A DNA stretch of 64,000 nt, from NCBI RefSeq assembly GCF_000332235.1, contig NZ_CM001775.1, positions 3,041,770 through 3,105,769 on the forward strand, in the 5' to 3' direction. Below the pieces are notes generated by a model. It was not told the origin of the DNA, did not search any database, and saw nothing but the letters and a program-made list of their open reading frames with translations. Position numbers and translations under genes: made by a program. This DNA is from Geminocystis herdmanii PCC 6308. GTDB taxonomy: Bacteria; Cyanobacteriota; Cyanobacteriia; Cyanobacteriales; Cyanobacteriaceae. Below are positions 63,185 through 64,000 of the stretch, piece after piece. Each line of letters opens with the position of its first letter. Position 1 is the first letter of the stretch.

Positions 63185-64000
63185 TTATTGCCAAAAGCGA
63201 GATTTATTCGAGGAATTTTTACCATATTTTTGTCTTAATAATTGCCATATTGCGGTTAAACAAGTTTTAGCCTCACTCACAGAATATCCATGATAACGAC
63301 ACAATAACCCTTGTTGTAAAGTAGTGACCCCTACTATTAAATCACTAAACTGACTATTAATTAACTCTCTAATTTCCCCTATTACATCTTTATCTTTATC
63401 GGTAGAAATTAAGATTAAACTAGCGATGACAGGTTGAGAAGCTAAACCGTTAATCTCATTAAAAAGGTTACTTTCTCCTTGTAGTGATTGTCGATCGATC
63501 CATAAAGGTTGATGATTGTGCCATACCTCAGTATAGTTGAGCCATTGCCCTTGGGTAAAGGTTTCTCCCCGAGCAGTTCTACCAAAACGGATGATTTCCC
63601 ATGCTAACCATGTGCTATTATCTCCTAATTTCACTGTCATTTTTTGCTGATATTGACACTCATTGAATACGATCGATTCTTGGGGTAAATATTCTAAATA
63701 AGTGTTATTTTCTAACTTAATAACTATGTTTTGAAAGGCTTTTTTTTCTTGGGTACGATAAATTTTTGTAGCGGAGGGAGTGGTAATAAAAACTTGAGAA
63801 TTAGATAATAAATGAATATTTTGAGTAAGAATATCTCCGCCAACAATGCCTCCTGCTGTGTGTAAAATCACACTATGACAAATATCATCACCTTCAGGAT
63901 AAAAAGCCCTTTGAAGTTTAAATGGTGATTGATGATAAGCAGATTTTACCTTTGTTTTGCCTTCGTTATATTCATAAACTAAGTTAATTTTTCCTTGCCA
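63185..64000 (-). CDS. ureD: urease accessory protein UreD (5' end outside window)
   Basis: The frame is open to the window edge (272 codons incl. stop), beyond the internal Met at 63871. GKINLVYEYNEGKTKVKSA, QRAFYPEGDD and ILHTAGGIVGGD followed by TPSATKIYRT are UreD signatures. UreD with UreF and UreG loads nickel into urease. No other ure gene is inside the window. No stop or start is seen upstream, so a few N-terminal residues are missing. Confidence 0.9.
   Translation of the reverse strand, partial: WQGKINLVYEYNEGKTKVKSAYHQSPFKLQRAFYPEGDDICHSVILHTAGGIVGGDILTQNIHLLSNSQVFITTPSATKIYRTQEKKAFQNIVIKLENNTYLEYLPQESIVFNECQYQQKMTVKLGDNSTWLAWEIIRFGRTARGETFTQGQWLNYTEVWHNHQPLWIDRQSLQGESNLFNEINGLASQPVIASLILISTDKDKDVIGEIRELINSQFSDLIVGVTTLQQGLLCRYHGYSVSEAKTCLTAIWQLLRQKYGKNSSNKSRFWQ

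Noticed and set aside
1..64000. CRISPR arrays
   Set aside because: All tandem repeats found are heptamers or the 39-bp doublet in mutS2; none shows 25-40 bp repeats with unique spacers, and no cas gene is present.

Overview
The window looks like chromosome of a low-GC unicellular cyanobacterium, probably close to Geminocystis or Cyanobacterium. That placement is an inference from gene content: several cyanobacteria-typical families (DUF1815, DUF4327, DUF4346, DUF3685/Ycf55, an SLH/OprB porin, a GUN4 domain), a peroxiredoxin/PerR divergent pair, MutS2 and a TamB-like giant. The DNA is AT-rich, carries very many CGATCG palindromes, and contains many heptamer repeat arrays.

Region 1 (1-9.1 kb) is the accessory part. 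A six-gene minus-strand operon reads vWA protein, PP2C phosphatase, Ser/Thr kinase fused to a zinc ribbon and two S1 domains, McrB-type GTPase, McrC/LlaJI-type protein, and a 159-aa protein. It combines a TerY-P-like phosphorylation triad with a two-component restriction-like cassette. The McrB-like gene is split just after its Walker A motif by a palindromic insert of about 106 bp. Behind the operon lies a graveyard: two remnants of one small antitoxin-like gene, a YefM/YoeB pair whose toxin is frameshifted in an A8 run, an ISL3-type transposase tail, and a cold-shock-like gene with an in-frame amber codon.

Region 2 (9.1-39.4 kb) is mostly core metabolism: DUF1517 and a lipoprotein, peroxiredoxin/PerR with a Per-box-like palindrome, bioF, mutS2 with an in-frame repeat insertion, lhgO, an Rpn-family nuclease, acr3, mtnP, a cupredoxin, nrdB, an SQR-like flavoprotein with a molybdate/sulfate-type permease, a FurC-like regulator, cobB, a TrpD2-like enzyme, leuD, an exported GUN4 protein, an efflux adaptor, a porin and a methyltransferase. 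Upstream of the porin is a compact unit with its own promoter, a strong Shine-Dalgarno and a 23-codon ORF.

Region 3 (39.5-64 kb) has two nearly full-length, IEP-encoding group II introns (39690-42108 and 59018-61434). The first interrupts a small secreted-protein gene whose two exons rejoin exactly in frame; the second sits just upstream of aroC. Between them are a cupin, DUF4359, tRNA-His, a GH3 enzyme, DUF4327, cobD, HU, pgi, a LapA-type protein, a 2182-aa TamB-like protein, prs and aroC. After the second intron come an orphan antitoxin with a 25-codon PIN-toxin stub, a GT2-GtrA glycosyltransferase, and ureD, which runs off the window end.

All calls are read by eye from the sequence; no database search was run.
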